Source: Arcobacter defluvii (lineage in GTDB: Bacteria > Campylobacterota > Campylobacteria > Campylobacterales > Arcobacteraceae). From it: a stretch of 64,000 nt of DNA. The stretch spans positions 1,984,001 to 2,048,000 of the forward strand of contig NZ_CP053835.1 in NCBI RefSeq assembly GCF_013201725.1. The letters run 5' to 3'. The first letter of the stretch is position 1. Every line of letters begins with the position of its first letter. Position numbers and translations under genes: made by a program. Below, piece by piece: positions 1-8,570 of the stretch. The notes under the pieces were generated by a model that worked only from the letters and a program-made list of their open reading frames with translations, made no database searches and was not told where the DNA came from.

Positions 1-54
1 GGGCTTTTAAAAGAAAAAACATTTGATGAAATGTTAGCTTTATTAGAACAATAA
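1..54 (+). CDS. 3' end of an upstream gene (partial)
   Basis: Only the last 17 codons are present, ending in TAA one base before the ATG of the next gene, so the two are almost certainly co-transcribed. The visible C-terminus (GLLKEKTFDEMLALLEQ) carries no diagnostic motif. In related genomes RND/MMPL genes of this kind often follow an MlaC-like periplasmic lipid-transport gene, so that is a possible identity from context alone. Confidence 0.6.
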   Translation, partial: GLLKEKTFDEMLALLEQ

Positions 55-55
55 A

Positions 56-2545
56 ATGATAAAAAAAATTTATGATACTTTTATTTTAAAGTATCCCTTA
101 ATTATTTTAACTCTTTTGATGTTATTTGTTTCAGTTTTGGGTTATTATGCTACAAAGCTTGAAATAGATGCATCTGCTGAAACTTTACTTTTAGAAGATG
201 ATAAAGATTTACAATTTTTTAGAGAAGTAAATAAAACTTATAATAATTCAGATTTTTTAGTAGTTACTTTTTCTCCTAAAAATGATGAACTATTATCTCA
301 AAAAAGTTTAGAAACTATAAAAAATATGTCTAATGATTTTTTAAAAGTAAAAAATGTTGAAAGTATTACTTCTATTTTAAATGTACCTTTACTTCAATCT
401 CCAATAAGACCTATTTCTGATTTAGTTGAAGGAGTTGATTCACTTGAAACAAAAAAGTTTGATAATAAACTTGTAAAAAATGAATTACTTCATTCACCAT
501 TGTACTCAAATGCTTTAGTAAGTAGTGATTTTAAAACAACAGCTATTATTTTAAATTTAAAAACAGATACAAAATATTTTGAACTTTTAGAAAAAAGAAA
601 TGCTTTATTAAAAAAAGAGAAAGATAAAACTATTTCAAATGAAGAAAAAATAGAATTAAAAGATACTATTTTAGAATTTAAAAAATATAGGGATTTTTTG
701 AGAATCCAAGAAGCACAAGAAATTGAAAATATAAGAGATATTATCAAAAAATATCAAAGTGAAGCTAAAATATTTCTTGGTGGAGTAAATATGATAGCTA
801 GCGATATTGTTGGCTATGTAAAAAATGATTTAATTATCTACGGTTCTGGGTTATTAGCAATTTTAATATTTGTTCTTTGGTATATTTTTAGACATATTAG
901 ATGGATTATTTTACCTTTATTTATTTGTTTAATTTCAGTTATTTCAACAGCAGGTATTTTAGGACTATTTGGTTGGGAAGTGACAGTTATATCTTCAAAT
1001 TTTATTGCTTTACAATTAATCATAACAATTTCAATTGTTCTACACTTAATTGTAAGATATAGAGAATTAAATGTAAAATATAAAAATGCAAGTCAGTATA
1101 AACTGATAATAAATACAATTTTATCAAAATTCAACCCATCTTTTTTTGCAATTATTACAACCATAGTTGGTTTTGGTTCTCTTGTATTTTCAAATATAGA
1201 ACCTGTAATTAATCTTGGTTTGATGATGAGTACAGGAATTGCTATTTCGTTATTTTTAGCATTTATTACTTTTCCTGCTTTATTAATTTTAATGAAGAAA
1301 AAAGATGAACATGAACAAAAAAATAAAAAATTCTCATTTATAGCAAAATCATCAAATATTGTTGAACATCAAGGTAAAACAATAATAATTGTAACTATTT
1401 TAATAATTATTTTTTCAGTAACAGGAGCATTAAAACTTTTAGTTGAAAATAGTTTTATTAGCTATTTTAAACAATCAACTGATATTTATAAAGGAATGAA
1501 AGTTATTGATGAAAATTTAGGTGGAACTACTCCACTTGATATTATCATCAAATTTAAAGATGAACCGAAACCTCAAATAAAGAAAAATCCAACTGATGAT
1601 TTTGATGATTTTGAAAATGAATATGCTAAAAGTGCAGATGATAAACAATATTGGTTTAGTCAAGATAAAATGGATACAATCACAGCTGTTCATAACTATT
1701 TAGAAACTATTCCTGAAATTGGAAAAGTTCAATCTTTAGCAACTCTATTAAAAATTGGAGAATCTTTAAATGATGGAAAACCTCTTGATGGTATAACATT
1801 AGCTGTATTATATAATCAATTACCAGAAAGATATAAAAATCTAATTCTTTCACCTTTTATTAATATTGATAAAAATGAAGCTAGAATCACTATGAGAATT
1901 ATGGACTCAAATCCTGATTTAAGAAGAAATGATTTAATAAATAAAATAAATCATGATTTAAAAGATGTTATTAAAAATAAAGAGACAACATTTAGACTTT
2001 CAAATCTAATGGTTTTATATAATAATATGCTTCAATCGTTATTTGAATCTCAAATAGCAACTTTAGGATTTACAATTATTGTCTTATTCATAATGTTCTT
2101 AATTTTATTTAAAACTTTTAAACTTGCAACTATTGCTATACTTGCAAATATTATACCTATTTCAACTATTTTTGGAATTATGGGTTGGTTAAATATTCCT
2201 TTAGATATTATGACTATTACAATTGCAGCAATTGCTATAGGAATTGGTGTTGATGATACTATTCACTTTATTCATAGGTTTAAAGAAGAATTTAAAGTTG
2301 ACCATAACTATATAAATGCAATGAGAAGATCTCATCAAAGTATTGGATATGCTATGTATTATACATCTTTAGTAATAATCCTTGGTTTTTCAATTTTAGT
2401 TTTATCAAATCTAATTCCAACAATTTATTTTGGATTATTAACAGTAGTTACAATGTTCACCGTACTACTTGCTGATTTATTACTACTTCCAAAGCTATTA
2501 CTAATATTTAAACCTTTTGAAAAATTAAAGGAAAAGAAACAATGA
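56..2545 (+). CDS. RND/MMPL-family exporter (HpnN-like)
   Basis: An 829-residue inner-membrane protein with the duplicated RND layout. One membrane helix lies near residues 13-33, then a large periplasmic domain, then five to six helices (about 258-415), then the same pattern repeated (helices near 445-465 and 675-820). The second helical block carries GIGVDDTIHFIHRF, the paired acidic residues of the MmpL/HpnN proton relay. Proteins of this size and fold export lipids or hydrophobic compounds using proton-motive force. It follows a partial gene by 1 bp and overlaps the LOG gene by 4 bp (ATGA), so all three form one operon. The substrate cannot be read from the sequence. An Mla-type lipid pathway is a context guess. 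Confidence 0.85.
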   Translation: MIKKIYDTFILKYPLIILTLLMLFVSVLGYYATKLEIDASAETLLLEDDKDLQFFREVNKTYNNSDFLVVTFSPKNDELLSQKSLETIKNMSNDFLKVKNVESITSILNVPLLQSPIRPISDLVEGVDSLETKKFDNKLVKNELLHSPLYSNALVSSDFKTTAIILNLKTDTKYFELLEKRNALLKKEKDKTISNEEKIELKDTILEFKKYRDFLRIQEAQEIENIRDIIKKYQSEAKIFLGGVNMIASDIVGYVKNDLIIYGSGLLAILIFVLWYIFRHIRWIILPLFICLISVISTAGILGLFGWEVTVISSNFIALQLIITISIVLHLIVRYRELNVKYKNASQYKLIINTILSKFNPSFFAIITTIVGFGSLVFSNIEPVINLGLMMSTGIAISLFLAFITFPALLILMKKKDEHEQKNKKFSFIAKSSNIVEHQGKTIIIVTILIIIFSVTGALKLLVENSFISYFKQSTDIYKGMKVIDENLGGTTPLDIIIKFKDEPKPQIKKNPTDDFDDFENEYAKSADDKQYWFSQDKMDTITAVHNYLETIPEIGKVQSLATLLKIGESLNDGKPLDGITLAVLYNQLPERYKNLILSPFINIDKNEARITMRIMDSNPDLRRNDLINKINHDLKDVIKNKETTFRLSNLMVLYNNMLQSLFESQIATLGFTIIVLFIMFLILFKTFKLATIAILANIIPISTIFGIMGWLNIPLDIMTITIAAIAIGIGVDDTIHFIHRFKEEFKVDHNYINAMRRSHQSIGYAMYYTSLVIILGFSILVLSNLIPTIYFGLLTVVTMFTVLLADLLLLPKLLLIFKPFEKLKEKKQ

Positions 2546-3105
2546 ATATTGCTATTTACTGTGGTTCTTCATTTGGAAATAATAAAATTTATGAAGAACA
2601 AACAAAAGTTTTAGCTCAAAAACTTGCACTAAAAAATTTAAATATTGTTTATGGTGGCTCATTACAAGGACTTATGGGAATAGTTTCAAATGAATCAATT
2701 AGATATAAAAACGTTGTAATAGGTGTTATAACTTATGATTTAGTTGATAAAGAAATTGAAAATAAAAATATCACAAAAATTTACAAAGTAAACACAATAA
2801 ATCAAAGAAAAGAAAAAATGGAAGAATTAAGTGATGCTTTTATAACTCTCCCTGGAGGTTATGGGACTTTTGAAGAGATATTTGAAGTATTGTCTTCTAC
2901 TCAAATTGGCTATCATAAAAAACCTTGCGCATTTTATAATATAAATGGATATTATGATAAGTTAATCGATTTTTTAAATAATTGTGTAAAAGAAGGTTTT
3001 ATAAAAAAAGATTATGTTGATATGTTAATTGTTTCAGATGATATAGATGAAATAATTGAAAGAATTATAAATTACAAAGCACCAAAAAATAAATGGCAAA
3101 ATTAA
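2542..3105 (+). CDS. LOG family protein (TIGR00730 type)
   Basis: 187 residues, the usual size for LOG proteins. It shows the family signature PGGYGTFEE near residues 103-111 and the upstream arginine-containing segment NQRKEKMEELSDAF. These form the nucleotide phosphoribohydrolase active site that releases bases such as cytokinins from their ribotides. The N-terminus IAIYCGSSFG is the Rossmann-like first strand. The physiological substrate in Campylobacterota is unknown. Its start overlaps the stop of the RND exporter, so it is translationally coupled to it. No signal peptide, so cytosolic. Confidence 0.88.
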   Translation: MNIAIYCGSSFGNNKIYEEQTKVLAQKLALKNLNIVYGGSLQGLMGIVSNESIRYKNVVIGVITYDLVDKEIENKNITKIYKVNTINQRKEKMEELSDAFITLPGGYGTFEEIFEVLSSTQIGYHKKPCAFYNINGYYDKLIDFLNNCVKEGFIKKDYVDMLIVSDDIDEIIERIINYKAPKNKWQN

Positions 3106-3132
3106 GAGTTCTTTTATCTTATTCACATTTTG

Positions 3133-3158
3133 TTAACCTTTGATTTAAAAAAGGTTAA
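3133..3158. repeat. Inverted repeat upstream of candidate sRNA promoter
   Basis: TTAACCTT (3133-3140) and AAGGTTAA (3151-3158) form a perfect 8-bp inverted repeat with a 10-base spacer. It is not followed by a T-run. It lies just upstream of the TATAAT at 3170-3175, where an operator would sit. It might also be a weak end hairpin for the LOG operon. Confidence 0.4.
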
Positions 3159-3169
3159 TACATAGCTAT

Positions 3170-3175
3170 TATAAT
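3170..3175 (+). promoter_or_regulatory. -10 box TATAAT of candidate sRNA
   Basis: A perfect TATAAT in a gap with no open reading frame. It predicts a transcript start near 3182 and a short RNA ending at the strong terminator at 3257-3290. Confidence 0.5.
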
Positions 3176-3181
3176 TACTTC

Positions 3182-3290
3182 ATAAGTTGATAGACAAACC
3201 TTAATTTGCGATGTTAAGATTTTTTTTAACTTTACTCCTCCTAATATATACAAGTTAAAGGAAGCTTTTTATAAGCTTCCTTTTTTTTTT
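3182..3290 (+). ncRNA. Candidate small regulatory RNA of about 110 nt
   Basis: A perfect -10 box and a textbook rho-independent terminator enclose about 110 nt with no plausible coding sequence. The body has a small hairpin (CTTAA at about 3200 with TTAAG at about 3214) and a single-stranded pyrimidine stretch ACTCCTCC (3234-3241), which is complementary to Shine-Dalgarno sequences. C/U-rich loops of this kind are used by known Campylobacterota riboregulators such as RepG of Helicobacter. It resembles neither tmRNA, 6S nor SRP RNA. The upstream LOG operon could also simply read through to this terminator. Confidence 0.4.
3257..3290 (+). terminator. Rho-independent terminator
   Basis: An 11-bp stem AAAGGAAGCTT/AAGCTTCCTTT (3257-3267 with 3273-3283), a 5-base loop and a run of ten T on the plus strand. 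One of the strongest terminators in the window. It sits between the LOG operon or candidate sRNA and the HAD gene. Confidence 0.85.
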
Positions 3291-3324
3291 AACTAAATTT
3301 TTAAAATAGGAATAATCTTAATAA

Positions 3325-3960
3325 ATGAAAAAATATATACTTTTTGATAATGATGGTGTTTTAGTTCATACAGAACCTTTGTATTTTAAAGCAAATATTC
3401 AAGCTTTAAATGAGTTTTTTAATATTGAATTAGAATTTGAAGAATATATGAAAATTATGAGTGAAGGAACAACGGTTTGGCAAAAAGCTTTAAACAATGG
3501 CTTTTCATTTGCTGAAGTTGAAATTGCAAGAAATAAAAGAAATGAATATTATCAAACTTTTTTAAGAACAGAAAATATATTAATTGATGGTGTAAAAGAT
3601 GTTTTAAAAGAGTTATCTAAAGATTATAAAATGGGAATAGTAACTACTTCAAGAAGAGTTGATTTTGAAATTATTCACAAAAATCTAGGAATAGTTGATT
3701 TTATGGATTTTGTTCTTTGTGAAGAGGATTATAATTTTGCAAAACCACATCCAGAACCATATTTAAAAGGTCTTGAACTCTTTAATGCAAATAAAGAAGA
3801 GGCTATTGTAGTTGAAGATTCAACTAGAGGTTTAAGCTCAGCTTACAAAGCAGGAATAGAATGTGTGATTGTAAAAAATGAATTTACACTTACACAAGAT
3901 TTTTCAAAAGCAAATTATTTTATAGAGACTTTAAAAGAATTGAAAACTATTTTAAATTAG
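3325..3960 (+). CDS. HAD-superfamily phosphatase (beta-phosphoglucomutase/phosphoglycolate type)
   Basis: 211 residues with the four HAD motifs in order. Motif I is DNDGVLVHTEP near residues 8-18, with nucleophile and acid/base aspartates. Motif II is the threonine/serine of VTTSRR, motif III the lysine of FAKPHPEPY and motif IV VVEDSTRG. The helical cap between motifs I and II is the C1 type of the phosphoglycolate phosphatase and beta-phosphoglucomutase families. It is a cytosolic phosphomonoesterase or phosphomutase whose substrate cannot be told from sequence. It is transcribed alone, after a strong terminator, and meets the minus-strand TlpA-like gene end to end with a 4-bp overlap. Confidence 0.87.
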   Translation: MKKYILFDNDGVLVHTEPLYFKANIQALNEFFNIELEFEEYMKIMSEGTTVWQKALNNGFSFAEVEIARNKRNEYYQTFLRTENILIDGVKDVLKELSKDYKMGIVTTSRRVDFEIIHKNLGIVDFMDFVLCEEDYNFAKPHPEPYLKGLELFNANKEEAIVVEDSTRGLSSAYKAGIECVIVKNEFTLTQDFSKANYFIETLKELKTILN

Positions 3961-4529
3961 TTTTCAATTGCCATTTTTATATATCGCTCTAAATCTTCTT
4001 TTGATGTTTTTCCTATAAATTTATTTACAAATCTTCCATCTTTTGAGAATAAAAACATTTCAGGAACTTTTTTTATATCACCTAACTCTTTTGCAAGTCT
4101 GAAATTTTCTTCACCCATTGTAATTGGATAATTGATTCCATGTTCTTTCATAAAAGCCTCTATTTCTTCTTTTGTTTTATCTTTTTCAAATAAAACTGAA
4201 ACTATTTCAAATTGGTCTTTATATTTCTCTTTTAACTCAACTAAAGTTGGAATTTCATCAATACAAGGTGGACACCAAGTTGCAAAAACATCAATTAATA
4301 CTGCTTTTTTATTTTTAAATTCATCAAAATCTAAACCCTGAGGTGTGCTTGTAAAACTAATAAACTTTTCATCTGTTGTTATTAATGCAAAAGATTGAGG
4401 CTCAAAATTTGTATTAACTTCTTCTTTTTTAGGTTTGGCAAGAACATTGCCATCTATTGTTGATTTTGAATCACAACCACCAAATACTAAACTCAAACAT
4501 ATTAAACTAAAAACTATACTTTTCTTCAT
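3957..4529 (-). CDS. TlpA/ResA-like thiol-disulfide oxidoreductase lipoprotein
   Basis: 190 residues. The N-terminus has a lipoprotein signal peptide ending LVFGGC, so it should be anchored in the periplasm. A thioredoxin fold follows with the active site WCPPC (FATWCPPCIDEIP) and a cis-proline segment near KKVPEMFLF. TlpA/ResA proteins reduce periplasmic disulfides, for example apocytochrome c cysteines. It is the last gene of a tight minus-strand operon that also holds DsbB and DsbA homologues, which fits a periplasmic redox role. Its start codon shares one base with the stop of the upstream 98-residue gene. Confidence 0.87.
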   Translation of the reverse strand: MKKSIVFSLICLSLVFGGCDSKSTIDGNVLAKPKKEEVNTNFEPQSFALITTDEKFISFTSTPQGLDFDEFKNKKAVLIDVFATWCPPCIDEIPTLVELKEKYKDQFEIVSVLFEKDKTKEEIEAFMKEHGINYPITMGEENFRLAKELGDIKKVPEMFLFSKDGRFVNKFIGKTSKEDLERYIKMAIEN

Positions 4530-4825
4530 TATTTCCCTAATCTTACTAATTCTTGTATTAACTCTTTTGCTTCATTTTCATCAAAAAAAATATTCATTGA
4601 TAACTCATAATTTACTCTTTTTAAAAACTTTAATTTCTCTTGTAGCTGTTTTTCTTTATCATTTTCAAACTCAGCTAAAAGACTTAAAAGTTCTAATTTA
4701 TAAGCTTCAACAATCTCTTCTTTTTTTACTACTTTTGGTTTTAAAACACTACTATTTTTTCTCTTAAAAAATATAAAAATAAGAGTAAAAATAGTACTTA
4801 ATATTAAAGCTATTATATATTCCAT
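4529..4825 (-). CDS. Small membrane-anchored protein, unknown function
   Basis: 98 residues. One N-terminal membrane helix (about residues 3-18, IIALILSTIFTLIFIF) is followed by a charged, probably helical cytoplasmic part rich in Lys and Glu. No recognised family. It sits between the 394-residue membrane protein (2-bp gap) and the TlpA-like gene (1-bp overlap), so it is surely co-expressed with the Dsb genes. Confidence 0.75.
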   Translation of the reverse strand: MEYIIALILSTIFTLIFIFFKRKNSSVLKPKVVKKEEIVEAYKLELLSLLAEFENDKEKQLQEKLKFLKRVNYELSMNIFFDENEAKELIQELVRLGK

Positions 4826-4827
4826 AA

Positions 4828-6012
4828 TTATTTACTTCTCGCTATTGCTTTTGCTTCTTTTGCAATTTTTTTAGCATCATTCGCAATTTCTAAAACTCTT
4901 GATACTTTTGCATTAAAATCAATATCTTTTTCTAATTTTTCAATTCTTTCTATAATTGCTCTATAATCATTATGACCAATTACTTGTAAAACTTTCGGTG
5001 AATTTAAAATATAATTTATATATGCTAAATCTTTCCAATTATATGTTATTTGACAATTTATATACTCTTTATAATCATTTTTAATTTTTGTTTCATTTTT
5101 TATAAATGCCAAATCCAAATCTGTATCATTACTTTTCCCAAAAAAATTAAAATACAAACTTTGTAAATAATCTTTATCTTTTAAATTTGAAATATAATTA
5201 TAAACTTTTTCTTTTTCATCATTTTTCAAAACATATGACAAAATCACATTTGATATTTTCTCATTTTCATCTTTAAACATATTATTTAACTTTTCATTTG
5301 ATTTTACAAAAATTTCTCCAGAAGAATCTTTTGTCAATTTCTTTAAAAACTTGAATAACTCTAAGTTAAATGTAAAACTGAACTTATTTATTTCTTGTTG
5401 TAATGGAATCAAAACAGAAAAAGGATTAGACAAATTTTTTGAATATGTTACTATACTATTTACAAGTTCAACATCATCTTCATTAAATCTTGCTGTTTTA
5501 TAATAATTTTCAATTTCTTTAAAAAGATTTTTTTCCAATAAAAAAATAGATTTTTCTTCAAAAAAATTTGATAATTCATCTATTTTATATTTTTGCGAAT
5601 TTTTTGCAATCAAAGAGCAAGTTGTCGAAAAACTTTTATAAGCTTCTATCTTTTCTTTTATATTAAAATTTTTAATTAAAAATAAACCTTTTTCATAAAT
5701 TTCATTTTTTGAAAGATTCAATTTACTCGCAACTTCAACTCCCCTTTTAGGAAGTTCATTTGCTATTTTTGATAATTTTTCTTCGAAATCTAAAAAATTA
5801 GAACTCTTTTCAATCTCAGAAATAAGTTTTAAAAGTTGAACTCTTTTAAAACTATTAACTATAAAAAAGGCTATAAGTATAGCTATAATAATCAAAATTA
5901 AAATAACCACATGAATATTATCTGGATTTTGAGAATATACCGTACCTAAATTATAATTTGATTCTTTTAAAAGAGAAAAAAATTCTTTTATATTTTCAAA
6001 AAATGACATCAA
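4828..6012 (-). CDS. Membrane-anchored helical protein, unknown function
   Basis: 394 residues. A single strong membrane helix lies near residues 31-52 (HVVILILIIIAILIAFFIV). The long remainder is all-helical and Lys/Glu-rich with no cysteine motif, ending in a coiled-coil-like segment around IERIEKLEKDIDF and an Ala/Lys-rich tail. I recognise no domain. It lies 6 bp after dsbA and 2 bp before the 98-residue membrane gene. A scaffold or accessory to the redox operon is possible, but this is inference from position alone. Confidence 0.75.
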   Translation of the reverse strand: MMSFFENIKEFFSLLKESNYNLGTVYSQNPDNIHVVILILIIIAILIAFFIVNSFKRVQLLKLISEIEKSSNFLDFEEKLSKIANELPKRGVEVASKLNLSKNEIYEKGLFLIKNFNIKEKIEAYKSFSTTCSLIAKNSQKYKIDELSNFFEEKSIFLLEKNLFKEIENYYKTARFNEDDVELVNSIVTYSKNLSNPFSVLIPLQQEINKFSFTFNLELFKFLKKLTKDSSGEIFVKSNEKLNNMFKDENEKISNVILSYVLKNDEKEKVYNYISNLKDKDYLQSLYFNFFGKSNDTDLDLAFIKNETKIKNDYKEYINCQITYNWKDLAYINYILNSPKVLQVIGHNDYRAIIERIEKLEKDIDFNAKVSRVLEIANDAKKIAKEAKAIARSK

Positions 6013-6018
6013 TTACCT

Positions 6019-6666
6019 TTATTTATAAATTTCAGATTCTACTAAATCAAATAAATCTTTTTGCGATAAACTAACTAATCTTTTGCCATTTACAAAAATA
6101 GTAGGAGTTCCTCTTACATCTAACTGTTGTGAATCTTTTTTATCCATATCTATAAGTTTATCTATTTTAGGATTTTTAAAATCCTCTTTTAATTTATTTA
6201 TATCAAGATCAGGGATTATTGATAAAAATTCCCATAATAGTTCTGGTTTCTCATTGTTATGTTGAGCCCATAAAGCTTGTTTTTCAAATATAATATCTAA
6301 AACTTCTTCATATTTATTTTGTTCTCTTGATGCTTCTAATATTTTTATAGCAAATTCTGAATTTTTATGATTTGGAATATATTTTACAACCAATAAAATA
6401 TCTTCATGATATTCTTTATATAATTTACGTAAAATAGGATGAAATAATGCACAAGATTCACACTCTGGATCAACAAATTCTACAACTGAAATGTTTTTTT
6501 TATTTTCTCCAAATTTGATAGAGTGTTCTCTTTGAAGTAAATCACTTTTTCCTAAAACAGTTTTTTCATCTTTTTTGGCTTCACTATCTTTATAAAAAAT
6601 AGCTAATCCAATAAATAAAATAATAAATCCAATTAATGAACCTAATACTAATTTCTTATTTTGCAT
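6019..6666 (-). CDS. DsbA-family (BdbD-like) thiol-disulfide oxidoreductase with a C-E-S-C active site
   Basis: 215 residues. One N-terminal membrane anchor (about residues 8-24) precedes a thioredoxin/DsbA fold, so it acts on the periplasmic side. The active site is VDPECESCALFH, a C-x-x-C with Glu-Ser instead of the common Pro-His, and the cis-proline loop is RGTPTIFVNGK. The size and membrane anchor resemble BdbD of Gram-positive bacteria. Its start overlaps the end of the dsbB-like gene by 11 bp, and DsbB should be its re-oxidising partner. The unusual dipeptide should change the redox potential. Confidence 0.87.
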   Translation of the reverse strand: MQNKKLVLGSLIGFIILFIGLAIFYKDSEAKKDEKTVLGKSDLLQREHSIKFGENKKNISVVEFVDPECESCALFHPILRKLYKEYHEDILLVVKYIPNHKNSEFAIKILEASREQNKYEEVLDIIFEKQALWAQHNNEKPELLWEFLSIIPDLDINKLKEDFKNPKIDKLIDMDKKDSQQLDVRGTPTIFVNGKRLVSLSQKDLFDLVESEIYK

Positions 6667-7105
6667 CTACACTTTTCCTTTTAAATAAAATTAATAAAAT
6701 AAAAATAATAGTATAAGCAAAAAAAGATAACAAAGGGATAGTAATAAACCCAAACCAGTTTAAATAATCAATAGAACAAGGAACTCCTTGTACACATGGA
6801 GACAAATTTTCTGGAATAACTTTGTAAATCAATAAATTATGATAAACAGATATTAATAAGCCAAGGATTACTAAAGGAAAACTATATTTAAAAATTTTAT
6901 CATCAGGATACAAAAGATTAATTAAAAATAATAAAACTAATGGATACATAAAAATTCTTTGATACCAACATAATGAACAAGGTATAAAATTCATAATTTC
7001 AGAAAAAAACAGACTTCCTAATGTCGCAATTAAAGATGTTAAAAAGGATAAAAAAATAAAGGTCAAACTTGAAAAGTTTGACCTTTTAGAAGAATTAAAA
7101 AACAT
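6656..7105 (-). CDS. DsbB/BdbC-type disulfide bond formation protein
   Basis: 149 residues, four membrane helices. The first periplasmic cysteine pair is CSLCWYQR (the DsbB C-x-x-C followed by the quinone-site Arg) and the second is CVQGVPC in the second periplasmic loop. The compact size, a short loop and no long amphipathic region are typical of BdbC. It passes electrons from DsbA to quinone. It overlaps the DsbA-like gene by 11 bp and follows a 94-residue gene by 5 bp. Confidence 0.9.
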   Translation of the reverse strand: MFFNSSKRSNFSSLTFIFLSFLTSLIATLGSLFFSEIMNFIPCSLCWYQRIFMYPLVLLFLINLLYPDDKIFKYSFPLVILGLLISVYHNLLIYKVIPENLSPCVQGVPCSIDYLNWFGFITIPLLSFFAYTIIFILLILFKRKSVDAK

Positions 7106-7110
7106 AAAAT

Positions 7111-7395
7111 TTAAGCTCCTCCACCAACTTCAGAATTTAATTCTCCATGAATTGGATTATGTGGAATAGAATCACATAATGCAATAGATTCATTTAAAGC
7201 TTTTAAAAATTCTTGTATATTTTCATAAGGAATTTCAACTTCTGAAACTTTTGTTTTACCATGAGAATAAACAGCGATACTAACAACAGGACTGCTATAT
7301 TCACCATAAGGTTTCTCAACATGTTCAATTTTTACAATATCATCTGTCGAATGAGCTAACTTAAACGTTTTAATTTCAATATGTTTTGATGGCAT
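7111..7395 (-). CDS. Conserved small protein, unknown function
   Basis: 94 residues, no signal peptide or membrane helix, one cysteine, ending in a Gly-rich tail (EVGGGA). The start is supported by an AAGGAG ribosome binding site just upstream on the minus strand. It is the first gene of the six-gene redox operon (5 bp before dsbB), so the operon promoter should lie in 7396-7462. No family recognised. Confidence 0.75.
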   Translation of the reverse strand: MPSKHIEIKTFKLAHSTDDIVKIEHVEKPYGEYSSPVVSIAVYSHGKTKVSEVEIPYENIQEFLKALNESIALCDSIPHNPIHGELNSEVGGGA

Positions 7396-7462
7396 AATAA
7401 ACTCCTTTAATTTGATTACTTATTGTAACAAAAAAATTTAATATAAACCAAATATTTTTTTA

Positions 7463-8431
7463 TTATTTTATTGAAGTTGCGGTCAAAAATAGATAGTTTT
7501 TTCCAGTTAAAGTAACTCTATATTTTTTTTGTTGCAAATATTTTTTACAAAAATAAACATCTTTATACAAAATTGATTGTTCACTATATGAATAGTTTGG
7601 TGCTTTCGCCCCATAAATTATTTCACCATTTATCCATCGACAATTTGGAAAACCCAAAATTATTGAACCTTTTGCTTCTAAATAATTTTGAATTAAATCC
7701 ATAAATAATAATTTAAAATTTAAACCTGAACTTTGTAATGTTCCAATTGAAATAATCAAATCTGCTTTTTTTAAATTTAACTCATTTAATTTATTTATAT
7801 CATGTGCTAAAAATTTAAAATTATCACTTGGAAATCTTTTTTTTGCAAATTCTATTGCACTTAGTGAATAATCTATTCCAGTAAATGAGATATTTTTTAA
7901 AGTCTCTTCATCCAAAAGTTTTCTAATAACTTCAAATTCATCTGCTTTATTTATTCCCAAATTTAAAATAGACTTTTTTTCTTCTATATTTACATTTTTC
8001 AAAGCATTTATATATGAATATAAAAAAGCTGGTTCTTCATTTTTATTAATTCTAAAAAAAGTTGATTCTTTTCCATATTTTTCATTTTTTTCATCATTTA
8101 TATCATTATGGAAAGAATCGATTTTATCTAATTTTTTATATTTTAAAATAACTGTATTTGTATTTAATCTTTCTATTAGCATTTTACAAAAAAGTATTTC
8201 TGCTAAATCACACCAAGATTTATAAGATCTATAAATAAATTCTACATTATGTAAAATATATTTTTCTCCTGCATAAATATCATCTTTTATATCAGGATTT
8301 AAAACTTCAAATAAAATTTCATTTTTATTTTTTAATTCTTTTTCTAAAAAAGAAATTATTTCATACATTGGTTCATTAGTAAATTTTTTCACAATTGCTC
8401 TCAATTTTTTACAGATTATAATATATTTCAT
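7463..8431 (-). CDS. SAM-dependent methyltransferase (probable)
   Basis: 322 residues. The C-terminal 190 residues look like a class I methyltransferase. A motif-I-like strand ILNLGINKADEFEV is followed by an acidic strand end (ISFTGIDYS), then LAHDIN and DLIISIGTLQSS, where motifs II-III and IV fall. The glycine-rich loop is degenerate. The N-terminal 130 residues are not recognised. It stands alone on the minus strand, with a separate promoter region shared divergently with the RraA-family gene. Substrate unknown. Confidence 0.7.
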   Translation of the reverse strand: MKYIIICKKLRAIVKKFTNEPMYEIISFLEKELKNKNEILFEVLNPDIKDDIYAGEKYILHNVEFIYRSYKSWCDLAEILFCKMLIERLNTNTVILKYKKLDKIDSFHNDINDEKNEKYGKESTFFRINKNEEPAFLYSYINALKNVNIEEKKSILNLGINKADEFEVIRKLLDEETLKNISFTGIDYSLSAIEFAKKRFPSDNFKFLAHDINKLNELNLKKADLIISIGTLQSSGLNFKLLFMDLIQNYLEAKGSIILGFPNCRWINGEIIYGAKAPNYSYSEQSILYKDVYFCKKYLQQKKYRVTLTGKNYLFLTATSIK

Positions 8432-8570
8432 ATAATTATCACATTGTTACTTTTTTGCTTATTTTTAAAAATTAATTTAATTTTTTAATGTTTTTTTAAT
8501 TTTATACACTTTTTATACATTTATTTCTATTAATATAACAATTATAATTTTAAAGGAGAGAGGAAAAATT

